From a virus, in IMG/VR virus record IMGVR_UViG_3300017527_000054, positions 1-37,028 of that record: a stretch of DNA of 37,028 bases. One strand, 5' to 3'. Shown here one piece after another: positions 1 to 5,970 of the stretch. The notes under the pieces are model-generated. The model searched no databases, was not told where the DNA came from, and saw only the letters and a list, made by a program, of their open reading frames with translations. How positions within the stretch are numbered: the stretch's first letter is position 1; every line of letters begins with the position of its first letter. The translations under genes were made by a program, and so were the position numbers.

Positions 1-99
1 CAACTGCAAGTGGAGTGTCAAAGCATTTCTTTACATTGGCATAAGCCGCTAAGTGGAATATGCGATATGGTTTCACAACTTGTAATACTCTGATTATGG
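1..99. repeat. 99-bp terminal direct repeat (left copy)
   Basis: Bases 1-99 are identical to 36930-37028. The repeat lies inside the dehydratase gene, and joining the two ends restores one continuous reading frame of 326 codons. This is the signature of a circular contig closed by an assembler overlap, giving a genome of about 36,929 bp. It may reflect circular permutation from headful packaging. A genuine 99-bp terminal repeat is less likely because it would split a gene. Confidence 0.95.
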
Positions 100-292
100 A
101 TGATACATCCAAAAGATCACACTCATGGATGTGAATGTTATCTTTAATATGTTCAATGTTATCCAACCTTGATGTGCTGTGCCACCGGCAGATGCCATGC
201 ACACCAATGTCAGGATGGTTTTCTAAGATGTAATCGGCAAGGTAAGAACCACCTGATCCTGTTATACCTGTGATTAAAATATTACTTATCAT
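1..292 (-). CDS. GDP-mannose 4,6-dehydratase-like SDR enzyme, N-terminal part (continues from the right end of the window)
   Basis: This is the N-terminal 97 codons of an extended short-chain dehydrogenase/reductase whose remainder lies at 36244-37028. The ATG at 292-290 opens MISNILITGITGSGGSYLA. Residues 8-15 form the glycine-rich NAD(P)-binding Rossmann loop (TGxxGxxG), and residues 77-79 read HLAA as in this family. Joined across the contig ends the protein is 325 residues, the normal size for GDP-mannose 4,6-dehydratase or related nucleotide-sugar epimerases. The start overlaps the end of the 47-residue membrane peptide gene (282-425), so translation is probably coupled. It probably makes a deoxy-keto sugar nucleotide for the neighbouring glycosyltransferases; the exact substrate is inference. 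Confidence 0.85.
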   Translation of the reverse strand, partial: MISNILITGITGSGGSYLADYILENHPDIGVHGICRWHSTSRLDNIEHIKDNIHIHECDLLDVSSIIRVLQVVKPYRIFHLAAYANVKKCFDTPLAV

Positions 293-425
293 GTATCCAC
301 TCTGCATAAAATACAAAACTGCAATATGATAATAAAAATATTAAATACGAATTACCAAAAACAAAAATCTCAATCAAAGAATATGCAATAAGAAAAACCA
401 TAAAATATTTCACTAAATTCTCCAT
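282..425 (-). CDS. 47-residue hydrophobic membrane peptide
   Basis: A short frame begins with ATG one base after the TGA of the upstream glycosyltransferase and ends 11 bases inside the dehydratase gene. It starts MENLVKYFMVFLIAYSLIEIF and is almost entirely hydrophobic and aromatic up to residue 41, ending EWIHDK. This fits one long or two short transmembrane helices. No family is recognised. The tight spacing on both sides argues for a real coupled gene rather than an intergenic spacer. Sitting between two sugar enzymes, it could anchor or assist a membrane-bound glycosyl transfer step, but that is only positional inference. Confidence 0.6.
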   Translation of the reverse strand: MENLVKYFMVFLIAYSLIEIFVFGNSYLIFLLSYCSFVFYAEWIHDK

Positions 426-426
426 T

Positions 427-1251
427 TCAATCCCACACCCCTTTATGCGACTGTGATTTAGTCAATATATCCTTATCCTCATAAGGTTGGAAATCTTCAA
501 GCATCAGGATTTCCCTGTCTTTCTGATACCCTTTGGCAAAAGGTCTATTTAAGAAATCTTTTTCATTGACAGATTCACTGATCCTGAGTGATTTGCCAAG
601 ATGGTCAATATCTACATAACATTTCTCACCACCAAAAATCACAACATATCCACCCTTCTTCATGGCTCTCACCACAACTTGGTTCTCATATTGTCCACAC
701 ACGAAACGCTTGTCAAACCCACCCAACTCATCTAAGAATTTCCTGCTCATCATACCAAGCGGAGCCATCAAGGGTGTTTCCATTTTGTAAGCATGAAGCC
801 GGTGCTTTGTCATATCAAAGAACTGCCCTTGTGGTAAGTTATACCCTGACTCTTTGGTTTGGATGGATAAAATCAACTTATTATTCTTGGATGCCTTCCA
901 ATATGTGTATGCCTTGCCTATCACATCATTAGGAAACTCACAATCATCGGCAACCCACACAATGGTTTCTCCAACAGCATTTCTTCTTGCGATCTCGTAA
1001 CATTGGGCAGGTTTTATATTCTTTGTCCTGATATACTTCCAATGATTACCAAAATAAATTGTTTCTTTACTATACTCGCAATACACCTCACACTCAATTT
1101 GCTCCTTTAACGCAGGATTCCTTAAATCAATATTACCCACAAACACAACCTCATATTCAACACTTGTGCCTTTTAGAGATTTAAAGAAATCTTCATATAA
1201 TTGGGGTCTTACACTTGATGCTATCAAACTAACCTTAATTTTATCTCTCAT
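427..1251 (-). CDS. family 2-like glycosyltransferase
   Basis: The protein has 274 residues and a GT-A fold layout. The N-terminal strand KVSLIASSVRP is followed by an acidic metal/nucleotide-sugar site ADD at residues 101-103 (WVADDCEFP). A C-terminal LGGFDKRF...ENQVVVRAMKKG segment resembles the acceptor-side region of galactosyltransferase-type GT2 enzymes. It should transfer a sugar from a nucleotide donor; donor and acceptor are not predictable here. It lies 8 bases downstream of the zinc-ribbon gene and is followed after one base by the membrane peptide and then the dehydratase. This makes it part of a glycan cassette that runs across the contig join. Confidence 0.75.
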   Translation of the reverse strand: MRDKIKVSLIASSVRPQLYEDFFKSLKGTSVEYEVVFVGNIDLRNPALKEQIECEVYCEYSKETIYFGNHWKYIRTKNIKPAQCYEIARRNAVGETIVWVADDCEFPNDVIGKAYTYWKASKNNKLILSIQTKESGYNLPQGQFFDMTKHRLHAYKMETPLMAPLGMMSRKFLDELGGFDKRFVCGQYENQVVVRAMKKGGYVVIFGGEKCYVDIDHLGKSLRISESVNEKDFLNRPFAKGYQKDREILMLEDFQPYEDKDILTKSQSHKGVWD

Positions 1252-1259
1252 AGCTGATC

Positions 1260-1454
1260 CTATTGCCCTTCATTTGCATTCTTTGGTGGTTTAGAGCCAG
1301 GAACACCTGTTTCATAACCATCTGCCCTGTTCCGGCTCTCAATCGTGTCTTTATGACCTAAATGTATCTCCCAATGCTCCAAGCAAAAGAACTCTTTCCC
1401 TGACTTGTAATCAGCAGGTTTCCCACAGGTATCACACTTCCAAATCAGCACCAT
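1260..1454 (-). CDS. small zinc-ribbon-like protein
   Basis: The protein has 64 residues. The N-terminus reads WKCDTCGKPADY, and a second Cys with nearby His follows (FFCLEHWEIH). A Cys2-CysHis zinc knuckle is therefore plausible. The C-terminus is polar and probably disordered. The start ATG lies inside the last codons of the upstream glycosyltransferase (23-base overlap), suggesting coupled translation. Function is unknown. Small zinc-ribbon proteins are common phage accessory genes and may bind nucleic acid or a partner enzyme. Confidence 0.65.
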   Translation of the reverse strand: MVLIWKCDTCGKPADYKSGKEFFCLEHWEIHLGHKDTIESRNRADGYETGVPGSKPPKNANEGQ

Positions 1455-2133
1455 ACTTCTTGATCCTTTCTATATCATCATGTGAGTCATTCAATACCCA
1501 ATGCCTGAAAGCCGCATTGTCATTAGAATACATCTCCTTGCTATTGGTTTTCTCAAATATCACATCTTTAGGTGCTTTGTTCACAAGAGGATGCTTATGC
1601 TCTATGATCACATCTTTCAAGTAGTAGATAGATTCCAACCCCTCACCAATGACCTTCCATACCATATCACCACACAAATGAGTGAGAGTAGGCAATTGAA
1701 CCCAACCTAATGCACGAACTACCTCTGCTGAGATGAAGGGTGCTGTTGGCAGATTCCTTCCCATGTATAGATCATTCCCATAAGCCACACCGGAACCATA
1801 ATCCCTTAGCACCTGGATAAACCGCCTATCCCACCCATCTGTGAAATATACAAAATCATCATTGGTTATATGGTAATACTCATAGTGTGGATAACTTAAG
1901 TATTGATGATTAAGCATCTGTGTGTATGTCATGTTTATAGATTTGTTATTTACATAGTAGAGAATTGGATTAGAAAAACACAGGTCAAGATATTCACTAT
2001 ACTGTGGATCATCCTCATCAATCACAAGCACCAAATCAGTATCATGCCTGGTTTCTAAGAATGAACTGCACATAATTCTGCACATTTCAACCCTTTGCCT
2101 TGATGGACATATAGCTAATGCTTTTCTTTTCAT
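1432..2133 (-). CDS. phage glycosyltransferase (GT-A-like)
   Basis: The protein has 233 residues from the ATG at 2133, whose ATGA overlaps the stop of the small basic gene upstream. An upstream in-frame ATG at 2193 exists but lies inside that gene. The N-terminus KALAICPSRQRVEMCRIMCSS resembles phage GTs that open with a CPSRxR signature. LVLVIDEDD (residues 34-42) and the HITNDDF acidic motif (NDD 91-93) fit a metal-dependent GT-A donor site, and GDMVW and EHKHP follow in the C-terminal half. Donor and acceptor are unknown. It is the first glycosyltransferase of the cassette and lies directly behind the replication block. Confidence 0.7.
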   Translation of the reverse strand: MKRKALAICPSRQRVEMCRIMCSSFLETRHDTDLVLVIDEDDPQYSEYLDLCFSNPILYYVNNKSINMTYTQMLNHQYLSYPHYEYYHITNDDFVYFTDGWDRRFIQVLRDYGSGVAYGNDLYMGRNLPTAPFISAEVVRALGWVQLPTLTHLCGDMVWKVIGEGLESIYYLKDVIIEHKHPLVNKAPKDVIFEKTNSKEMYSNDNAAFRHWVLNDSHDDIERIKKYGADLEV

Positions 2134-2282
2134 CTCATCACATTCTGTAGGTAACTTGCTCCTGTGGCACTCCGGCAATATACATAACAGCATCCACTTG
2201 ATTTAGGGATTGGTAATTTTCTCCAGATATGTTTCTTACTCACCTTTCTCCTGCCACCCCTCTTTTTCTTCCATTTAATCAT
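2130..2282 (-). CDS. 50-residue highly basic hypothetical protein
   Basis: A short frame is bounded on both sides by ATGA overlaps. Its ATG (2282) overlaps the TGA of the DUF1064 gene, and its own TGA (2132-2130) overlaps the ATG of the glycosyltransferase. The first 22 residues carry about a dozen Lys/Arg (MIKWKKKRGGRRKVSKKH...), followed by GCCYVYC. The perfect coupling at both ends is the main evidence that it is translated. The composition suggests nucleic-acid binding. No family is recognised. Confidence 0.5.
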   Translation of the reverse strand: MIKWKKKRGGRRKVSKKHIWRKLPIPKSSGCCYVYCRSATGASYLQNVMR

Positions 2283-2620
2283 TTGACTATATAGTATGGT
2301 ATATCTTCATAAATAGCTTTGAACAGCCGGTGCTTTATTCTCCACAAATCAGTTTCCCTGCCTTTTGTTTCATGCACCTCAATAGAACCACTATTTGTAT
2401 GCACCAGGAAATCAACATAATGGTTGCATATATGGATGCTATTGACAGCAAATGCAAATTTCTTTTGGATTTCATAATCTTTGATCTGTTTATTTTTTTT
2501 GAGGTGTAAGAGATGGTCGCAATACCCTGCTTCTAACTTGCTTGGATGATAATGCCCACTCTTGCATTTTGATCTAACAGCATTAAATTTGTTCTTCTTG
2601 AACCTTATGTAATTTGCCAT
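2279..2620 (-). CDS. DUF1064 family endonuclease-like protein
   Basis: The protein has 113 residues and matches the phage DUF1064 pattern: HPSKLEAGYC near residue 30, then YVDF (Asp70) and VHETKG (Glu84, Lys86). These give the E...D...ExK geometry of the PD-(D/E)XK nuclease fold. Family members sit in phage replication modules, where a Holliday-junction or flap-cleaving role has been suggested, so a DNA-processing role after replication or recombination is likely. It overlaps the preceding gene by 16 bases and the following small basic gene by 4, and lies immediately behind the replication initiator genes. Confidence 0.8.
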   Translation of the reverse strand: MANYIRFKKNKFNAVRSKCKSGHYHPSKLEAGYCDHLLHLKKNKQIKDYEIQKKFAFAVNSIHICNHYVDFLVHTNSGSIEVHETKGRETDLWRIKHRLFKAIYEDIPYYIVK

Positions 2621-2973
2621 ATGCCATATTTTCTATAATCAAATATTAATGCCCTATACGGATGATTATACCTGTTAATGAACGACTTAAACTCATCTGC
2701 CTTCTTTCTTATCTTATCTAATTTCTCATGATCCACTTCTTCCTTGTATATTGTGCATAACCAAATCAATGTATCTCTGTTATACAACTCAGCTTTCCAT
2801 TTCTTGTCAAGATATGCTTCTATGAACTGTTGCTGAAAAAACCCTGCATCAATAGCTTTATCCTTTGCATATTGAGTGGAATTGCGATAGCTAACCAACT
2901 CATCAGGTGGCGGCTCAATTGGCTGTGGCTTACGATTTGTCATTACGGAAAAAAGACTTTGTGGCTTCTCCAT
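2605..2973 (-). CDS. hypothetical protein downstream of the replication initiator
   Basis: The protein has about 122 residues from the ATG at 2973, which has an upstream AAGGAAG at good spacing. A second candidate ATG at 2943 overlaps the previous gene less but lacks a ribosome-binding site. The sequence is helical and charged, with a Pro-rich segment (PIEPPPDELV) and later DKIRKKADEF and a C-terminal RALIFDYRKYGIWQIT. No ATPase or nuclease motif is visible. Its place directly after the initiator is where phages often keep helicase loaders or accessory replication proteins, but the sequence itself does not show this. Confidence 0.6.
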   Translation of the reverse strand: MEKPQSLFSVMTNRKPQPIEPPPDELVSYRNSTQYAKDKAIDAGFFQQQFIEAYLDKKWKAELYNRDTLIWLCTIYKEEVDHEKLDKIRKKADEFKSFINRYNHPYRALIFDYRKYGIWQIT

Positions 2974-3616
2974 CCTGTTCTTCCTTTGTTTTAGGTTCTT
3001 GATAGTTAGTATAATCCTGCCAATTATTAAACCAGGTTGATCCATTCTTGATGAACCCCTGAGCAACCTTCTTGGTTTTAAGGTAGTTATCCAATGCCTT
3101 GTTGATATTGGCTAAATCCTGCTTGGTTTTTACTGATGCAAAGAAATGCCTTTCAGCTTCCTTCCTACCAACTCTGTTAGGGTATTTACTCCACACCTCA
3201 GAGAAGTTTGATGCACTTATCTTATATTCTCTTAACTTAACTTCTATTATATTAGGGGGGATAGTTCCCTGAACCTTCCCTGAATCCTCTGTGAATGTTC
3301 TTGGAGCAGGTAATTTTGAGTTGCTTGGATGGTCTATCCTTTGATGCTTCAAGAAGTTAGGTAAATACCCATACCTACTTCCATTAGATTCATACAGCAA
3401 AACCTTGCCATTTATCTCCTGCAACAGCTTCTCAATGCTGATCCTGTCAGAATAAGGGAAAATCTGGCTTTTTAACAACTTCGGATGTGCCTTGAACCGA
3501 CCCTCATCATCAGCAAAATTCCACAATCCAATGTAGAATAACCTTGCTTCAGCACTCCAATTTCCAATTTCCTCATCACTCCAGAACTCAGGATCAATCA
3601 TTCTTTTTCTAGGCAT
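2930..3616 (-). CDS. phage replication initiation protein (winged-helix N-terminus)
   Basis: The protein has 228 residues. It opens with a segment typical of phage replication initiators/replisome organisers: IDPEFWSDEEIGNWSAEARLFYIGLWNFADDEGRF, then L-rich helices and YLPNFLKHQRIDHPSNSKLP. This N-terminal half is usually a DNA-binding winged helix. The C-terminal half (from about residue 140: WSKYPNRVGRKEAERHF and FIKNGSTWFNNWQDY) matches the tail seen in many phage replication proteins. It probably recognises the origin and recruits host replisome parts, consistent with the absence of a phage polymerase. It overlaps the previous gene by 19 bases. Confidence 0.75.
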   Translation of the reverse strand: MPRKRMIDPEFWSDEEIGNWSAEARLFYIGLWNFADDEGRFKAHPKLLKSQIFPYSDRISIEKLLQEINGKVLLYESNGSRYGYLPNFLKHQRIDHPSNSKLPAPRTFTEDSGKVQGTIPPNIIEVKLREYKISASNFSEVWSKYPNRVGRKEAERHFFASVKTKQDLANINKALDNYLKTKKVAQGFIKNGSTWFNNWQDYTNYQEPKTKEEQDGEATKSFFRNDKS

Positions 3617-4089
3617 TTTATAAGTTCCTCAAAATTAATTGCATGACTTGGATGCACAGGAACATAATATTCTTCTACACCCCTTAAATTCCTGCAAATT
3701 GTTTTACTCTCATCCAATCGGTTCATATACACAAATCTAATTAAATCCTTTGCCGTTAAGACATGGGCAACAAAACCAAGCAATCCACTTCTTTTAGCAT
3801 ATATGATTTTGTCAGGTCTTATCCAAATATCATATTCTGGTTTTACCCTCTCCGAATCTGTGCCGGTTACTTCCAATAAAAAATCCTGATTATTATATCT
3901 AATCAGGAAGTCAGATTTACCAGGATCACCAGATGTCATATTTGTGTATTGATCTGATTGTGCCATAAAACCATATTTTTGAATTTTTATTTTATGTCTT
4001 TCAAATAAGTTTCTCACCATTAATTCTCTTTTATTACTTGGCTTCCACTCATCTGCATAAAGTTCTTTGAATACTCTACTCCTATCCAA
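3598..4089 (-). CDS. PD-(D/E)XK-like phage protein
   Basis: The protein has 163 residues. The start is a TTG at 4089-4087 with a GGGGGTGA Shine-Dalgarno four to five bases upstream; no better ATG exists near the frame start. The core GDPGKSDFLI (Asp60) followed by FLLEVTGTD (Glu73, Thr75) has the strand-turn-strand layout of restriction-endonuclease-like folds. The usual Lys of ExK is replaced by Thr, so it may be inactive or a divergent nuclease. It is the first gene after the structured intergenic leader and precedes the replication initiator, so its expression is probably set by that leader. Confidence 0.6.
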   Translation of the reverse strand: MDRSRVFKELYADEWKPSNKRELMVRNLFERHKIKIQKYGFMAQSDQYTNMTSGDPGKSDFLIRYNNQDFLLEVTGTDSERVKPEYDIWIRPDKIIYAKRSGLLGFVAHVLTAKDLIRFVYMNRLDESKTICRNLRGVEEYYVPVHPSHAINFEELIKCLEKE

Positions 4090-4100
4090 TATTCACCCCC

Positions 4101-4157
4101 AAAAAGAAAATGCCTGGCTGACGGTAATCATTTAATTCCTGTGGGGGAAACCAGGCA
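4101..4157 (-). terminator. second hairpin with T-rich tail upstream of the replication genes
   Basis: On the transcribed strand TGCCTGG (complement of 4151-4157) can pair with CCAGGCA (complement of 4111-4117). The loop is 33 bases and TTTTCTTTTT follows (4110-4101). The loop carries TTTCCCCCACAGG, whose C5 run could pair either with the upstream GTGGGGGAA (complement of 4229-4237) or with the GGGGG ribosome-binding site at 4096-4100. It could be a weak terminator or a translational control element; only the complementarity is directly seen. Confidence 0.5.
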
Positions 4158-4158
4158 C

Positions 4159-4183
4159 AAAAAAACCAAGACACTTGTCTTGG
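4159..4183 (-). terminator. rho-independent terminator
   Basis: Perfect stem CCAAGAC / GTCTTGG with a four-base loop (4166-4183), followed on the minus strand by seven T (4165-4159). It lies about 70-85 bases downstream of the promoter at 4253-4280, so transcripts starting there would end as a short RNA of roughly 85-90 nt unless readthrough or antitermination occurs. It would also limit readthrough from the ERF/nuclease operon into the replication genes. Confidence 0.85.
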
Positions 4184-4247
4184 CTATTTCTATTCATTCT
4201 TTTTGTTTTATTTTTACCGACACTTTAGTTCCCCCACTTTTTCATGT
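4159..4247 (-). ncRNA. candidate short RNA or attenuated leader
   Basis: The promoter at 4253-4280 predicts a start near 4246, and the strong terminator at 4159-4183 predicts an end near 4159. The stretch between has no credible gene. It contains GTGGGGGAA (minus strand, 4237-4229) and CGGTAA (4219-4214), both complementary to the loop of the downstream hairpin (4141-4149 and 4122-4127 on the plus strand). A small regulatory RNA or an attenuator leader for the replication genes is therefore plausible. Existence is inferred from signals only. Confidence 0.4.
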
Positions 4248-4252
4248 CTAAT

Positions 4253-4280
4253 ATTTTAACAAATTAAACCATACTGTCAA
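4253..4280 (-). promoter_or_regulatory. sigma70-type promoter
   Basis: The minus strand shows a consensus -35 TTGACA (complement of 4275-4280), a 16-base AT-rich spacer and a -10 TAAAAT (complement of 4253-4258). It lies in the 195-base intergenic stretch 4090-4284, just after the stop of the RecB-like nuclease. The predicted start is near 4246. It is one of three TTGACA-type promoters found, each in one of the few real intergenic gaps. Confidence 0.7.
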
Positions 4281-4284
4281 GCAA

Positions 4285-4929
4285 TTATTTCCACCCTATC
4301 TTCTTTTTCAGTTTATACATCAGTAGACAATGAGCAAACATCCTCTTATATTCTCTCTGGTTGGGTATGCTATGGCAATCAAACCCCTCAGATTCATCCC
4401 TGCCAATCTTGAGTATCTTGCAATCCTCGACCAGAAGTCCATTAGCTGACAGCAAAGGTTTGTATCCCCCGGCTACCTGCAAAAAGTGTTCAGGGAATAT
4501 GCCTTTTGATGTTTTAAAATCAACCAATGTTTTCTTACCATTGAGAATGCAGTATAAATCAACTGTGCCACCATAACCCAATTCCTCATGGATCAACATT
4601 TCCTCACAGAAAATTACTTGCAGGTCTTGATGCTTCTCCCACTCCAAGTATTTCAAGAAAGCGTTTTCTGCCTTGTCAATCTGGTTCGCTGAGTAGTCAG
4701 ATGGATCAGGTTTTGTTTTCTGTAGATGGCATTGAATCATGTAATGAGCAAGTGTGCCTATATCTGCTAACTCACTAACATACTTGGATGAGTCAATGCC
4801 CTGCAACCCAAGATTGTTTGCCCACCTCACGAGAGCAGGTTTGTTGAGGATGCCACAGATGGTGGTAACACCAGGAACAATACTGCCTTTCTTGTCCTTG
4901 TATCTCACATGTGCTTTGGCTTTTTTCAT
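4285..4929 (-). CDS. RecB/Cas4-like PD-(D/E)XK exonuclease
   Basis: The protein has 214 residues from the ATG at 4929, whose ATGA overlaps the ERF stop; an ATG three codons upstream is also possible. The motifs are those of RecB-family phage nucleases: GTLAH (His62), GYGGTVDLY (Asp124), TLVDFKTSK (Asp137, Lys139) and a following QVAGGY helix. It would resect or trim DNA ends. Next to an ERF annealase it forms a two-component recombination pair analogous to exonuclease plus single-strand annealing protein in other phages. The assignment to fold is firm; polarity and substrate are inference. Confidence 0.8.
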   Translation of the reverse strand: MKKAKAHVRYKDKKGSIVPGVTTICGILNKPALVRWANNLGLQGIDSSKYVSELADIGTLAHYMIQCHLQKTKPDPSDYSANQIDKAENAFLKYLEWEKHQDLQVIFCEEMLIHEELGYGGTVDLYCILNGKKTLVDFKTSKGIFPEHFLQVAGGYKPLLSANGLLVEDCKILKIGRDESEGFDCHSIPNQREYKRMFAHCLLMYKLKKKIGWK

Positions 4930-5570
4930 TCTTCCCATCCTTCTGGTGCAGGTGGTTCTGGTTTAGCTTCAAAATGTTTCACCACATCATCATAGATGTC
5001 CATAGGTATATCCCTCAGATGCTCAATCTGATATTTATGCAAGATGTAGTCCTTGATTAACTCCCTTGTAAAACCATTAGCTACAGCAATAGCGATCAAC
5101 CTCTTACCCTGCTTCTCTGTAATAACCTTCTTGCCTGACTTGATTGCAGGTGGTTTAGATGCCGGTGCTTGTTGCTTCTCATGCACTACAGCACCCTCTG
5201 CATCGTCATCTTCAGGGCAGATACCCAAGATAGCCATTAACCCATACCTTCTAGCATAAGTTACTGCTGATCCTATCCCCTGCATATCCACCTTAGTCAG
5301 TTCCAACTTCTGCACACCCATAATGTATTGACCTGATGTGTGGAGCAACATGGTTTCTACATAATGATGCCCATTGTCAAACCCCATTGTTTGGATAACT
5401 GCTAGGTTATTATCACCCAATGGTTTCTTACAGGTTTCCCACACACTCCTGAGATCAGCATAGGATGATTTGAAAAATTGATTCTTTTTGTCCTTCTTTG
5501 CAAGGTTCAACCCTTGCTGTGCCTTGTGCAAGGCCACAGCCAACTCAGTTATGATTTCTGTTTTTTGCAT
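4926..5570 (-). CDS. erf: ERF family single-strand annealing protein
   Basis: The protein has 214 residues. The ERF core is clear: FFKSSYADLRSVWETCKKPLGDNNLAVIQT at residues 32-61, then GIGSAVTYARRYGLMAILGICPEDDDAEG at residues 98-126, the most conserved ERF block. A Pro/Lys linker (PASKPPAIKSGKK) separates a C-terminal helical domain that ends in an acidic, Pro-rich tail (PEPPAPEGWEE), as in annealases that contact host SSB. It has a good AAAGGAG Shine-Dalgarno. It anneals complementary single strands for recombination-dependent replication or genome circularisation, probably with the adjoining nuclease. Confidence 0.9.
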   Translation of the reverse strand: MQKTEIITELAVALHKAQQGLNLAKKDKKNQFFKSSYADLRSVWETCKKPLGDNNLAVIQTMGFDNGHHYVETMLLHTSGQYIMGVQKLELTKVDMQGIGSAVTYARRYGLMAILGICPEDDDAEGAVVHEKQQAPASKPPAIKSGKKVITEKQGKRLIAIAVANGFTRELIKDYILHKYQIEHLRDIPMDIYDDVVKHFEAKPEPPAPEGWEE

Positions 5571-5788
5571 TTCTTTTTCTCCTTTCTGAATATTGCTATG
5601 TTCTTTCTATCGGTTAAAGTTTTTTCCTTGATAAAGTATTTATACTTGTTCCTGATTCCTAATCTCCGGCACTCAAGTTTGCACCACTCCCTATATGTTA
5701 CCATGCCATACTCTGTGAACATGGTTGCTCCAGGCCTCTCCCAAACTGTTACTTGATCTCTGATATCATAAGTTTTAATGGCATACAT
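5549..5788 (-). CDS. small hypothetical protein upstream of ERF
   Basis: The protein has 79 residues. The ATG at 5788 shares one base with the TAA of the preceding gene (TAATG) and a G6 run lies just upstream. The protein begins MYAIKTYDIRDQVTVWERPGA, has WCKLECRRLG in the middle and ends in a very basic tail (RKEKKKCKKQKS). No family is recognised. The tail suggests nucleic-acid or acidic-protein binding. It overlaps the start of the ERF gene by 22 bases, so it belongs to the recombination operon. Confidence 0.6.
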   Translation of the reverse strand: MYAIKTYDIRDQVTVWERPGATMFTEYGMVTYREWCKLECRRLGIRNKYKYFIKEKTLTDRKNIAIFRKEKKKCKKQKS

Positions 5789-5970
5789 TACACCCCCCCA
5801 ATTTTATCTTGATACTCATTCTCTAATTCCTCATCATCCATATCTAACAACACACTGTTATAATGCACGACCAACTCATCAACCTTCTGCTCCTTTGTCG
5901 GCTGTGTTGAGGTATCACCAAGCACCTCATTGACCTGCCGCATAATGAATGTATAGGCATCTTCTGTCAT
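5788..5970 (-). CDS. small acidic hypothetical protein
   Basis: The protein has 60 residues from the ATG at 5970, which shares a base with the stop of the hydrolase gene (TGATG) and has AAAGGGGGAAG upstream. A longer upstream reading exists but would lie inside the hydrolase gene without a better ribosome-binding site. It starts MTEDAYTFIMRQVNEVLGD and ends DMDDEELENEYQDKIGGV. It is acidic and helical, with no recognised family. Confidence 0.6.
   Translation of the reverse strand: MTEDAYTFIMRQVNEVLGDTSTQPTKEQKVDELVVHYNSVLLDMDDEELENEYQDKIGGV

Noticed and set aside
588-932. Plus-strand open frames, such as 588-932, 15435-15854, 26471-27091 and 36248-36616
   Set aside because: Each lies opposite a well-supported minus-strand gene, has biased low-complexity or Ser/Pro/Leu-rich translation and no ribosome site or family motif. 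All firm genes are on the minus strand.
4225-4245. Six-residue leader peptide frame (MKKWGN) at the start of the candidate small RNA
   Set aside because: It would be nearly leaderless, lacks a ribosome site and is too short to support from sequence alone; noted only because it sits at the predicted RNA start.
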